Assembly (NCBI RefSeq): GCF_009557055.1
Contig: NZ_CP045649.1
Location: 2,517,501 to 2,581,500, forward strand
Source of the DNA: Nocardioides sp. dk884
GTDB taxonomy: Bacteria; Actinomycetota; Actinomycetes; Propionibacteriales; Nocardioidaceae
Direction: 5' to 3'
DNA: 64,000 bases
The position numbers and the translations under genes are program-made. Position 1 is the stretch's first letter, and each line of letters begins with the position of its first letter. Positions 16,244 to 23,864 of the stretch are shown one piece after another. The notes beneath the pieces were generated by a model that searched no databases, was not told where the DNA came from, and saw only the letters and a program-made list of their open reading frames with translations.

Positions 16244-16903
16244 ATGGTGGCGACCGGACTCGGGGGGCAAGATGACGCTCGGGTGTGTGCCTGGTGCGGC
16301 GGCAGCATGGAAGGCAAAAAGTCTAGTGCTCTCGCTTGCTCCGTCGCCTGCAACAACGCACGCCTCAACGCTCGCCGCGTGGCGGCGAAGTGGGACAGTG
16401 TCGATGCCGAGCGACCATGTGAGAACTGCGGCGTGGCGATGGTCGGCAAGCGTCCCCATGCGAAGTACTGCTCACGCAAGTGTAAGACCGCAGCATCCGA
16501 CATACGACGCCGAGAGTCTGGTGCGGCGCGAGACCGAGCGCGCTACGCGAACGAGGCGGAGAGCCGGCGCGCGTACGCCAAGCAGTACCAGCAGGACAAT
16601 CCAGAGCGGATGCGAGCTATCCGACTCAAGCGGAGAGCTCGGATCCGCGCCGCGAGTTTTGTTTTCTCCGAGAGAGACTGGAGACGTCTTCTCAACTACT
16701 ACCGGCGCTCATGCGCCTACTGCGGCGATGACACGAGGGAACTCCAGCGTGAGCACGTGATCCCTCTGGTTCGGGGTGGCACTCACGGCGTTGGGAACAT
16801 CGTCCCAGCCTGTGCGCCATGCAACTACGCGAAGAAGGACAAGCTCGTAGTCGAGTGGCGCCGTCCTTCGTTCTCGCCTGTCCGCAAGGGATGGCTGCCC
16901 TGA
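16244..16903 (+). CDS. HNH endonuclease with two N-terminal zinc fingers
   Basis: A 219-residue basic protein. Two zinc-ribbon-like units come first: CAWCGGSMEGKKS...CSVAC (near 15-40) and CENCGVAMVGKRP...CSRKC (near 60-83). After a basic helical linker the C-terminal HNH module reads CAYCGD, LQREHVIPLVRGGTHGVGN and CAPCNYAKK, with the catalytic His in REHV, the Asn in GVGNI and structural Cys pairs. HNH enzymes cut DNA using one metal ion. The gene points the same way as the ATPase cassette but is 480 bp away, so it may be the cutting arm of that system or an independent mobile nuclease. The start is the first ATG before the zinc fingers. Confidence 0.85.
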   Translation: MVATGLGGQDDARVCAWCGGSMEGKKSSALACSVACNNARLNARRVAAKWDSVDAERPCENCGVAMVGKRPHAKYCSRKCKTAASDIRRRESGAARDRARYANEAESRRAYAKQYQQDNPERMRAIRLKRRARIRAASFVFSERDWRRLLNYYRRSCAYCGDDTRELQREHVIPLVRGGTHGVGNIVPACAPCNYAKKDKLVVEWRRPSFSPVRKGWLP

Positions 16904-16966
16904 AGCAGGGTGGATCGAACGCGCAGATCGCCCGCCTAAGTGTCCCATTCCGCCGCGATTGCCGCA

Positions 16967-17665
16967 TCAGATACGGGGACCCCTCTCGGTTCGGGTGCGC
17001 GGCTGCGAGCCGAGCGGGTCGTCCTTAATCTCGCCGGTGTCTAGGTCGACCTCGACCAGGCGCGGTCGACCGACCGGTCCGGGCTGCTCGTAGGCCCCTC
17101 TGTTGACGGGCAGCGCGTCGACGTCGTGGGCAAAAGCGTTCTCACGCCGCTGGGTGCTGGCATCGCCCAGGTGCTCGTTGTGTCGGGGCTTGGCGGGCCA
17201 GCTCGTGTGCTCATCGTCGCAATGCGCCCGTAGCCGGTGGCGCACGCGGTCAGTGAATGCCGGCAGGCAGTAGCGGTGCCACTCCTCGAGCGCGTCGCTG
17301 GTCATCGCGAGCCCGGCACGACGACGCTGATCGGCCAGCACCGCGAGCTCGTGGACAAGGTGCGGGTGCAGCGGCCAGCAGCTGGGGATGAGTCCGGCGA
17401 CGTCCCAGGTGTATTCGCGGTTGAGCCAGATCACGACGCCCTCGAACCATTCCCACAGCTGATGTCGAAGCTCGTGGCCGGAGCACGTCGTCGGCTCCCA
17501 GGGGCGGGGCAGCAGGGCCTGGTTGCCCAAGGCCTTCTTCTGCTCCTCAGTGCCGTTGATGGCGATGTGGAGCTCGCGGTAGGCCAGCCGGACCTGCTCT
17601 CCGGGCACGGGGAACGGGAACACCATCGGGCTGGGCGCGGCTCGTCGGGCCTGTTCGGTCGTCAC
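16967..17665 (-). CDS. DUF4913-type conjugation-associated protein
   Basis: A 232-residue cytoplasmic protein with the pattern I associate with DUF4913: LLPRPWEP, HELRHQLWEWFEGVVIWLN, IPSCWPLHPHLVHELAVLAD and ALEEWHRYCLPAF. The last 60 residues are polar and probably disordered. It is the last gene of the transfer operon and overlaps the coupling-protein gene by 4 nt, so it is co-translated with it. Members of this family occur widely beside TraG/TraD-like genes in actinobacterial conjugative elements; their exact role is unknown. Confidence 0.8.
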   Translation of the reverse strand: MTTEQARRAAPSPMVFPFPVPGEQVRLAYRELHIAINGTEEQKKALGNQALLPRPWEPTTCSGHELRHQLWEWFEGVVIWLNREYTWDVAGLIPSCWPLHPHLVHELAVLADQRRRAGLAMTSDALEEWHRYCLPAFTDRVRHRLRAHCDDEHTSWPAKPRHNEHLGDASTQRRENAFAHDVDALPVNRGAYEQPGPVGRPRLVEVDLDTGEIKDDPLGSQPRTRTERGPRI

Positions 17666-19140
17666 AGCTCGCTCCTTGTCGGTTCGGTCTGGTCTTCGAC
17701 GAAGCCGAGGCGGCGTGCCTCAACTAGGGCGGCGGTCGCCCGGGCCTCGGGGGTGATGACCATGCGGCGGTCGTTGGTGAGGCGTGCGCGCAGGGCGCGC
17801 TGGTCGGCCAGGAGCCGTTCGCCGGCCTTGGCCTCCACGCAGCGGTGCAGCTTGGCGATGATCGGCTTGCCGTTCTCAGCGATCACCAAGGCCCGCCGCT
17901 CGGCGAGTTGACGGACCTCCTCGGGCCGCATGATGGGGATGTCGTCACCGGAGAAGTTGCGGCTCCCCCCGTTGAAGCCACCGGTGGAGTGCGTGACCCG
18001 GCCAATGCGGACAGTTCCGAGCAGGTCGGAGATCTCCTGGTTGAACGCGACGTCCTTGGAGCCGCCGAACATCACCAGGGTGTTGGTGAGGCCGAGCAAC
18101 GCCCGGGACTCGTGCTCGCCGAAGATGCTGGTCAGCTGGGGCCGGGTCTGGGCGGCCCAGATGAACGACAGGCCCAGGGCACGCTCGTTGGCCATCCGGG
18201 TGCGCAGGGTCGGCAACGGCGCGGTAGAGGGCAGCTCGTCGAGCACCGAGACCAGGGGCGGGCACAGTCGGCCTCCCCACGGTGAGTCGTTGGCCAGCAT
18301 CAGCCCGGTATCCAAGACATGTTCGGCCACCGCAGTCATCAGCGGGCTGGCCGATGCGTAGGGGTCCTCGCGGCCTAGGAGGTAGATGGTGCCGCGTCGA
18401 CGGATCACGTCGGCCAGGTCTGTGACCGGGTGCCCGTGGCTGGGCACGCAGCGGCGGCGAATGTCGGCCTGGAAGAACAGGGACACCGCCTGCTGCACCG
18501 TGGTGATCGTGTTGCCGGCGGTGCGGTCGTCGCCGTTAAGCGCACCGTGCAGCAGGCCGTGCCAGAACGGCTCGGCGTGCGGGTGCCGGCGCAGGATCTC
18601 CATCGGCTGGGTGGCCGCGGTCGGGTTCGCGACCCACTGCAGGACGTTCTCGAGGTTCTTTCCGGTCAGGGCCGCGGCGTGGAAGTAGCCCTGCAGCACC
18701 TTCGCCGACTCCGCTGCGTAGAACCGGGCGGCGTCGTCCCCGGTGCCGCCGGTGATCGCACCCTTAACGGTGCCGGCCGTGAAGGCCTTGGCTCGCCGCT
18801 CGGCGATCTTGGGGTCCACGCACCCGGCGATCGGGTCCCAGATGAGCTCGTCGACGACGCCCTCGGCCAGCCCGAACGGGTCGAGCACCACGCACGGCCG
18901 GTCGTCTCGGGAGCGTTCGGTGAGGCTGAGCAGCAGGTCCTCGACCTTCGTCAGCGTCACCAGAGCAGCGCCCGGGGCACCGAGCAACGCCGGGGTGAGC
19001 AAGTCAAGGGTCTTGCCGGAGCCCTGCGGACCGATCACCCCGGCGGTGCGGTCCCACGGCACCCACAGCTCACCGCCACGCGGCTCGTGCGCGTCCCCGA
19101 TCCGCCAGCCCACGTCCCACGAATTGAACCGCAGTTTCAT
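17662..19140 (-). CDS. Type IV coupling protein ATPase (VirD4/TraG/TraD type), soluble part
   Basis: The ATPase couples the relaxase-DNA complex to the secretion channel. It is 492 residues long, with Walker A GVIGPQGSGKT (near 36-46), Walker B LVSVLDELPS (near 285), and TraG-like segments such as DRPCVVLDPFG and LSFIWAAQTRPQL. It starts at ATG 19140 directly before the NTPase domain and has no membrane segment of its own. The two helices that normally anchor such proteins are encoded by the preceding gene, which overlaps by 4 nt. The split is unusual for VirD4 but consistent with a two-subunit coupling protein. Downstream lies the DUF4913 gene. Confidence 0.9.
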   Translation of the reverse strand: MKLRFNSWDVGWRIGDAHEPRGGELWVPWDRTAGVIGPQGSGKTLDLLTPALLGAPGAALVTLTKVEDLLLSLTERSRDDRPCVVLDPFGLAEGVVDELIWDPIAGCVDPKIAERRAKAFTAGTVKGAITGGTGDDAARFYAAESAKVLQGYFHAAALTGKNLENVLQWVANPTAATQPMEILRRHPHAEPFWHGLLHGALNGDDRTAGNTITTVQQAVSLFFQADIRRRCVPSHGHPVTDLADVIRRRGTIYLLGREDPYASASPLMTAVAEHVLDTGLMLANDSPWGGRLCPPLVSVLDELPSTAPLPTLRTRMANERALGLSFIWAAQTRPQLTSIFGEHESRALLGLTNTLVMFGGSKDVAFNQEISDLLGTVRIGRVTHSTGGFNGGSRNFSGDDIPIMRPEEVRQLAERRALVIAENGKPIIAKLHRCVEAKAGERLLADQRALRARLTNDRRMVITPEARATAALVEARRLGFVEDQTEPTRSEL

Positions 19141-19775
19141 CGCTCCCCCTTCCTCCGGCGACCGTTCAGGAGCCACGGGCTGAGCCCGCGGCCGAGCTGC
19201 GGCCCGGTCTGTTCGGCAAGGTCGCCGGCGGTGCGCTGAACGGGTGCCGCGGTAGCGGAGGCGTGCTTGCCGTATAGGTCGGGCCGCACGATCCCGGCGA
19301 CCTTGCGCAGCCGAGTGACGCCCAGGATCTTCTCGGCATCTGCGGCGGTGGCCATGCCGCGCATGCGTCCCGGGCCCCAGCGCTGGTAGGCCCGGGCGCC
19401 AGCCCAGATGGTGATGGTCAGCAGCGCAGCCTCGGTCATCGCGAGGCTCACCCACACCAGGCCTCGGCCAGCCAGGCCGTCCGGTGTCGGTGTAGGCAGG
19501 CCGGCGTCAGCGTGCCCGCCGAGCACGCCGGGAAGGCTGGTCCAGAAGGCGGTCCCGATCGGCGAGGGGAACGCGCCGGCGTTGGCGTCGGGCCAGGTCC
19601 AGCCGGCGCCGGCAACCAGGTTCGCGACGGAGCGGCCCAACTGGAAGCCGATGACGATGACGAACAGGGCCGCCAGGGCCACGGCTACGGGGATCTCCCA
19701 GGTCCAGGGGTAGGGGTCGCGGCGTCGCTCTCGCTGCATTGGATCCGCCTCGTGGTCGTAGTGCTGGCTGGTCAC
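19137..19775 (-). CDS. Membrane subunit preceding the coupling ATPase
   Basis: A 212-residue protein with one strong membrane helix near residues 27-47 (IPVAVALAALFVIVIGFQLG) and a second near 112-131 (WVSLAMTEAALLTITIWAGA). The segment between them would be outside the cell. A cytoplasmic part follows (TAADAEKILGVTRLRKVAGI), which resembles the region just before the VirD4 NTPase domain. The ATG of the coupling ATPase overlaps its stop. Together the two genes equal one complete VirD4-like protein, so this is probably the membrane half. It could instead be an independent channel component. Confidence 0.75.
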   Translation of the reverse strand: MTSQHYDHEADPMQRERRRDPYPWTWEIPVAVALAALFVIVIGFQLGRSVANLVAGAGWTWPDANAGAFPSPIGTAFWTSLPGVLGGHADAGLPTPTPDGLAGRGLVWVSLAMTEAALLTITIWAGARAYQRWGPGRMRGMATAADAEKILGVTRLRKVAGIVRPDLYGKHASATAAPVQRTAGDLAEQTGPQLGRGLSPWLLNGRRRKGER

Positions 19776-19802
19776 CTATCTCTCGGGAGGGCCCGGCAGC
19801 GA

Positions 19803-22298
19803 TCACGCAGACCGATGCGGCTTCGAGGCGTTTTCCGCTAGCCAGCTCGAGGGGTCGACGTTGTCGGGTCCGTAGATGGAGCCGTTCTCGAGGTGGACCT
19901 CGAAGTGGAGGTGGCACCCCGAGGAGTTGCCCTGCTTGCCGACCTGGCCGATCGGCTCGCCGGCGGCGACTGTCTGGCCGCGGCTGGCGGTGACGTTCTG
20001 CATGTGGGCGTACCAGGTGGTCAGGGACCCGGCGCCGCTCGTGACCTTGACCAGCTGTGGGCCGGCCCAGCCCTGGCGGGTGTCGATCTCGATGGTGCCG
20101 GTGTGGGCGGCGTAGACGGTCGTGCCGCACGGGGCGGAGAAGTCGGTTCCGGTGTGCCACTTGGTCCAGTAGCGGCCGGTGTCGTGCCAGTTGTGGCTAT
20201 CGGTGCCGATGTATTGCGCCGGAACCGGGTAGACCACTTCGTCGCAGGATGCGCCCTCGAGGCCGACCAGGGAGACCTGGGCGTTGGGGAGCACATTGAT
20301 GTGCGGGTGATCCATGTGGTTCTGGGTGGCCGAGCCCCGGTCCTCCATCCGTCGCCAGCCCTCGTCGGTTCGCGCGACCGACCAGATGCGCTGGTGCCAG
20401 ATGATGTAGTCAATCCCGAGCTCGCGGGCGTGGGTCTGGGCGTACCCCACGAGCGCGTCCCCTTGGGCTTTGCCGGCGGGCGTCAGGGGGACCATGAAGT
20501 CGGCCGCCAGGCCGGCCGGGTGACCGTGGGGGTCGGTGGCGCTCTCGCGGTAACCGCCGACGGTCTTGATGTCGAACATCGGGCCGAGGATGTTGACCAG
20601 TTGCGTGAGCTGCGGCTTGACCGGGCCGAGGTTGTAGTTGGTCTCCGTCGCGACCGCGCAGCCCGCGCTGCTGCCGGCGGTGGTGGCGAGCACGAGTGGG
20701 TGGTCGGCGATCTTGTTGGCTTGGGTGCTGTTGTCGACTTCGGCGTTGGCCCAGGTGAGGTTGGCGCCGTAGATGTGGTCGATGGGCGCGTGGTTCTTGG
20801 GCTTCTTGCAGGGCTCCGCTGATCCCCCGAAGGCGTTGCTCAGTTCGGGGGTGAGGACGCAGTGCGAGGAGCTCTGGCCGTCCTTGCCGTCGTTGAAGTC
20901 GCCCAGGATCACCGCCGGGGTGCCGGCGCCGGCCAGGTCGGTCATGGTGGCCAGCTGGCGGCGCAGCGCCTCCTTGCGGTGCCCGGCGGCGTTCCCGTGC
21001 GTGTTGGCCGGGTTGTGGATGCTCCAGACCCAGATGACCTGTCCGGCGTTGACGCTGTCGGCAGCACCCGTCAGCTGAACGAGTGGCATCGCGACGTCCT
21101 TGCCGTGGAAGTACGGGATCTGGACGAGGCGCGAGTCGGTCATCTCCCAGCTGCCGCGGTCCCAGATCACCTTGTTCTGGGTGGTGCCGACGGCCGGGTA
21201 CATGCCCCACATGGCCGAATAGCGGTCAGCCAGGGCCTTGGCCTGGGGGCCGTGGACCTCCTGGAGGCCGGCGATGGTGACGCCGGCGGTCTCGATCGCG
21301 CTGAGTGCCCCGGGCAGCCGTTTGTCCCAGGTCGCGTACCCGGCCTTCTCGTTTCCGCCGCCCGGCTGGTTGTCGGTGTGACCGGCGCCGAGGATGTTCA
21401 AAGTTCCGACGGTGATCGCACCGACGGTGTCCTGGCAGTTGCTCGCGTTCGGGCCCGCGCCCTCGACGTCTGGCAGGTCGGGCAGGTCACGGCCGAGCAG
21501 GTCGGTGATGTCGCCCGCGACGTCCTCCCAGCGGGCGTAGGCGTCGGGGAAGGCGGAGCGCTGCACAGCCTGCGCGGCCTGGCTCAGCGGCATGGCCTGC
21601 CACCCGGGGATGTCGAGCAGTCCGGGGTTGCCGGTGTGCTGGGCTTCGCCGAAGAAGGCGCGAGCGGCGAGGACGGGGTTGGTGACCTCGGCACGGCTTC
21701 CCCAGCCGGTCGAGGGACGTTGCTGGAACAGGCCGCCGGAGTCTCGGTCGCCGCCGATGAGGTTGACCAGCTTGGACTCCTGGACCGCGGTAGCGATCGC
21801 GATCTGTAGCCCGTAGCGGGGAACCTGGAGGTCGCGGGCAACCTGGGCGATGGTGATCGCGTTGCGGGCCTGCTCGGTGGTCAGGGTCGGGTAGCTGGAG
21901 GCGAAGCGCAGTCGCATCAACTGGGCGAGCACGTCGCCGGTCGGCGGTTTTCCGGCCGAGGTCGTTGTGTTTTGGGCGGCGTTCACCACCCCGTCACTGG
22001 TGGCCGCGGTCGTGGGGGCACGCTCGGCACCGCTCCTGGCGACGCGGGCGGCGGTCCAGTGGTGGTCGGAGCGGCGCGGGATATTGGCCTGCGCCAGGGT
22101 GGTCTTGGCCCTGAATGGGCCGCCCACTGGGTCGCCGATAACGCCGGGGTCGCCGTGCTTGGTGGGTGCGGTCTCGCTGGTCTGGGTGCGGCACTCGGCG
22201 GCCGCGGTCGTGGTCATGACCACCATCAGGGTCACGACGAACGGCATGGTCATGGAGGCGAGTAGGACCGGCAGTCCGGCGAGCAGCAGCTTCTTCAC
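19803..22298 (-). CDS. Secreted multidomain wall hydrolase with internal EEP nuclease-like domain and C-terminal M23 peptidase
   Basis: An 831-residue exported protein. A signal/anchor helix (8-35) precedes a lysozyme-like segment with AIATAVQESK and GGLFQQRPS (about 165-200). Residues about 295-545 form an endonuclease/exonuclease/phosphatase domain with GTLNILGAG, LQEVHG, LGDFND, PIDHIYG and ADHPLV. Next comes a segment (about 553-666) with VGGYRE, HPAGLAADFMV and MDHPHINV, like D,D-peptidase-related families. The C-terminal M23 endopeptidase (about 690-825) has HTGTDFSAP and HLHFEVH. Within a transfer operon it should thin peptidoglycan for the channel. The EEP domain is unexpected in a wall hydrolase; it could cut DNA outside the cell or hydrolyse a phosphate ester. 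Confidence 0.88.
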   Translation of the reverse strand: MKKLLLAGLPVLLASMTMPFVVTLMVVMTTTAAAECRTQTSETAPTKHGDPGVIGDPVGGPFRAKTTLAQANIPRRSDHHWTAARVARSGAERAPTTAATSDGVVNAAQNTTTSAGKPPTGDVLAQLMRLRFASSYPTLTTEQARNAITIAQVARDLQVPRYGLQIAIATAVQESKLVNLIGGDRDSGGLFQQRPSTGWGSRAEVTNPVLAARAFFGEAQHTGNPGLLDIPGWQAMPLSQAAQAVQRSAFPDAYARWEDVAGDITDLLGRDLPDLPDVEGAGPNASNCQDTVGAITVGTLNILGAGHTDNQPGGGNEKAGYATWDKRLPGALSAIETAGVTIAGLQEVHGPQAKALADRYSAMWGMYPAVGTTQNKVIWDRGSWEMTDSRLVQIPYFHGKDVAMPLVQLTGAADSVNAGQVIWVWSIHNPANTHGNAAGHRKEALRRQLATMTDLAGAGTPAVILGDFNDGKDGQSSSHCVLTPELSNAFGGSAEPCKKPKNHAPIDHIYGANLTWANAEVDNSTQANKIADHPLVLATTAGSSAGCAVATETNYNLGPVKPQLTQLVNILGPMFDIKTVGGYRESATDPHGHPAGLAADFMVPLTPAGKAQGDALVGYAQTHARELGIDYIIWHQRIWSVARTDEGWRRMEDRGSATQNHMDHPHINVLPNAQVSLVGLEGASCDEVVYPVPAQYIGTDSHNWHDTGRYWTKWHTGTDFSAPCGTTVYAAHTGTIEIDTRQGWAGPQLVKVTSGAGSLTTWYAHMQNVTASRGQTVAAGEPIGQVGKQGNSSGCHLHFEVHLENGSIYGPDNVDPSSWLAENASKPHRSA

Positions 22299-22319
22299 GA
22301 CAGGTCAGTCCCGAGCGCT

Positions 22320-23864
22320 TCAGCCGGCGGCCGCGATGGCGTCGTTGGTGTAGTAGAGCTCCTTCTCCAGCGGGTGGAGCACTGTCTGGACCTTGTAGGT
22401 CGCGTCTCCGACGCACCACAGCGCCCGGCCTTTGTCCTGCATCGCCCACCCCGAAACGAGCTCTTGGGCGATCGGACCGAACCCGAGCATCGAGTCGAGC
22501 TCACGGGCGACGCGTGGCTTCTGGCCGCCGAGGATCTTGATGTCGGCCAGCTCGAGGAGGTCCTTGGCGATCATCGCGGCCTGGGAGTCGGCGTCGCCGA
22601 CCGAGAGCAGATCGGAGGGCTTGTGGAGGTTCGCGAATTGGATGTCGCCGACCTTGCCGGCCATGCCGCGGGAGAGCCGCAGGTCGGCGTCGAAGCTCAT
22701 CACCGCGGAGACGCCGAGGCGCATCTGCTTCCAGACCTCGTCGCGCACGACGATGCGCAGGTCGCCTGGCTCGGCGATCTCGCGCAGTCCGCGGCCCCAG
22801 GAGTTCATGCACAGCAGCGCGATGCCAACCGCCTCGTCCCCGAGGCCGTCGAGCCGGGAGAGGCTGAACGACTGGATCGGGGCGCGCCAGTCGACCTCGA
22901 CGTTGGTGAAGTCGTCGAAGAGGCCGGCCAGGGTGCCGGTGACCAGGACGCCGAGGGCATTGCGCAGGAGACGGGTCTCGTCGAGGAACTGGCGGGTGTT
23001 TCCGTATTCACACGCCCGGACGAGCTCTTCGGTGGGGCTGCGCAGCAGGTGCCACAGCCGCGGGATGGTGGTCTCCTCGAGGATCGAGTTGCCGGCGGCG
23101 TAGCCGGTGAGTATCGCCAAGGCGTTGCGGACGACGTCGCTCTCGTCGGGCCCGAACGGCACGCGGCGCTCGTCGTCGATCTTCATGCTGCCGACCAGGC
23201 CGCGGACTAGGATCAGCCACCGCTTGAAGATGATCGTCGTGCGCCGACGGGCCTCCTCGGCCGAGAGCTTCTCCCAGTCGTAACCGAGGGGACCCATAGC
23301 GAGGGGGTTGATTCGGGCCGGCAGGCCTGGTCCGATCACGAACGGCTCGACGCCGAGCGCGCGGCACAGCGACTCGTACTCGTCCTTGGGGTCGCCCAGG
23401 ACCAGGGTGCGGTAGCCGAAGGACATCATCCGGGTGCAGAACGCCTTGGTGGTGCCGGACTTGCCGGTGCCGGGCTTGGCGAACTGGAAGATGTTCGGGT
23501 TGGTCGCCGGTACGTCGTCGCGCAGCACCCAGCCGAAGGGGTCGCAGTAGAACGATCCGCCGGAGAGCTGGTCGACGCCCATCTGTGCCCCGGTCGGGGG
23601 CAGGGACGGCGCGGACACGAACGGCCAGAACACCGGTGCCTGGTCGCTGGTCATCCGCCAGGCCTGCGCCGGGGCCGTGGCGGGGGCCCAGCCGCGGCCG
23701 CGACGCGCTGTGCCGCGGCGCGGTGCGTACTTGAAGATCCGGGACTCCTTGGCCTGCGGGGCGAGGGTGGGGATCGTGGGCAGGTCGTGGCCGAAATCGG
23801 AAAGCAGGGCGGCCATGTCCCTGCCTTGCTCGGCACCGCCGCGGTTCGGGCGGGTGGTGGGCAT
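22320..23864 (-). CDS. VirB4-like secretion ATPase, C-terminal NTPase half
   Basis: A 514-residue ATPase that powers the type IV secretion channel. Walker A is FAKPGTGKSGTTK (near 130). Further VirB4/TraE-type segments are TLVLGDPKDEYESLC, RLWHLLRSP, LRIVVRDEVWKQM (the Walker B-like acidic strand) and GRALWCVGDATYKVQTVL near the end. It starts at ATG 23864, overlapping the SCO6880-like gene by the ATGA junction. In this actinobacterial lineage the VirB4 role is shared between these two genes. It is followed, 21 bp downstream, by the exported wall hydrolase. Confidence 0.9.
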   Translation of the reverse strand: MPTTRPNRGGAEQGRDMAALLSDFGHDLPTIPTLAPQAKESRIFKYAPRRGTARRGRGWAPATAPAQAWRMTSDQAPVFWPFVSAPSLPPTGAQMGVDQLSGGSFYCDPFGWVLRDDVPATNPNIFQFAKPGTGKSGTTKAFCTRMMSFGYRTLVLGDPKDEYESLCRALGVEPFVIGPGLPARINPLAMGPLGYDWEKLSAEEARRRTTIIFKRWLILVRGLVGSMKIDDERRVPFGPDESDVVRNALAILTGYAAGNSILEETTIPRLWHLLRSPTEELVRACEYGNTRQFLDETRLLRNALGVLVTGTLAGLFDDFTNVEVDWRAPIQSFSLSRLDGLGDEAVGIALLCMNSWGRGLREIAEPGDLRIVVRDEVWKQMRLGVSAVMSFDADLRLSRGMAGKVGDIQFANLHKPSDLLSVGDADSQAAMIAKDLLELADIKILGGQKPRVARELDSMLGFGPIAQELVSGWAMQDKGRALWCVGDATYKVQTVLHPLEKELYYTNDAIAAAG

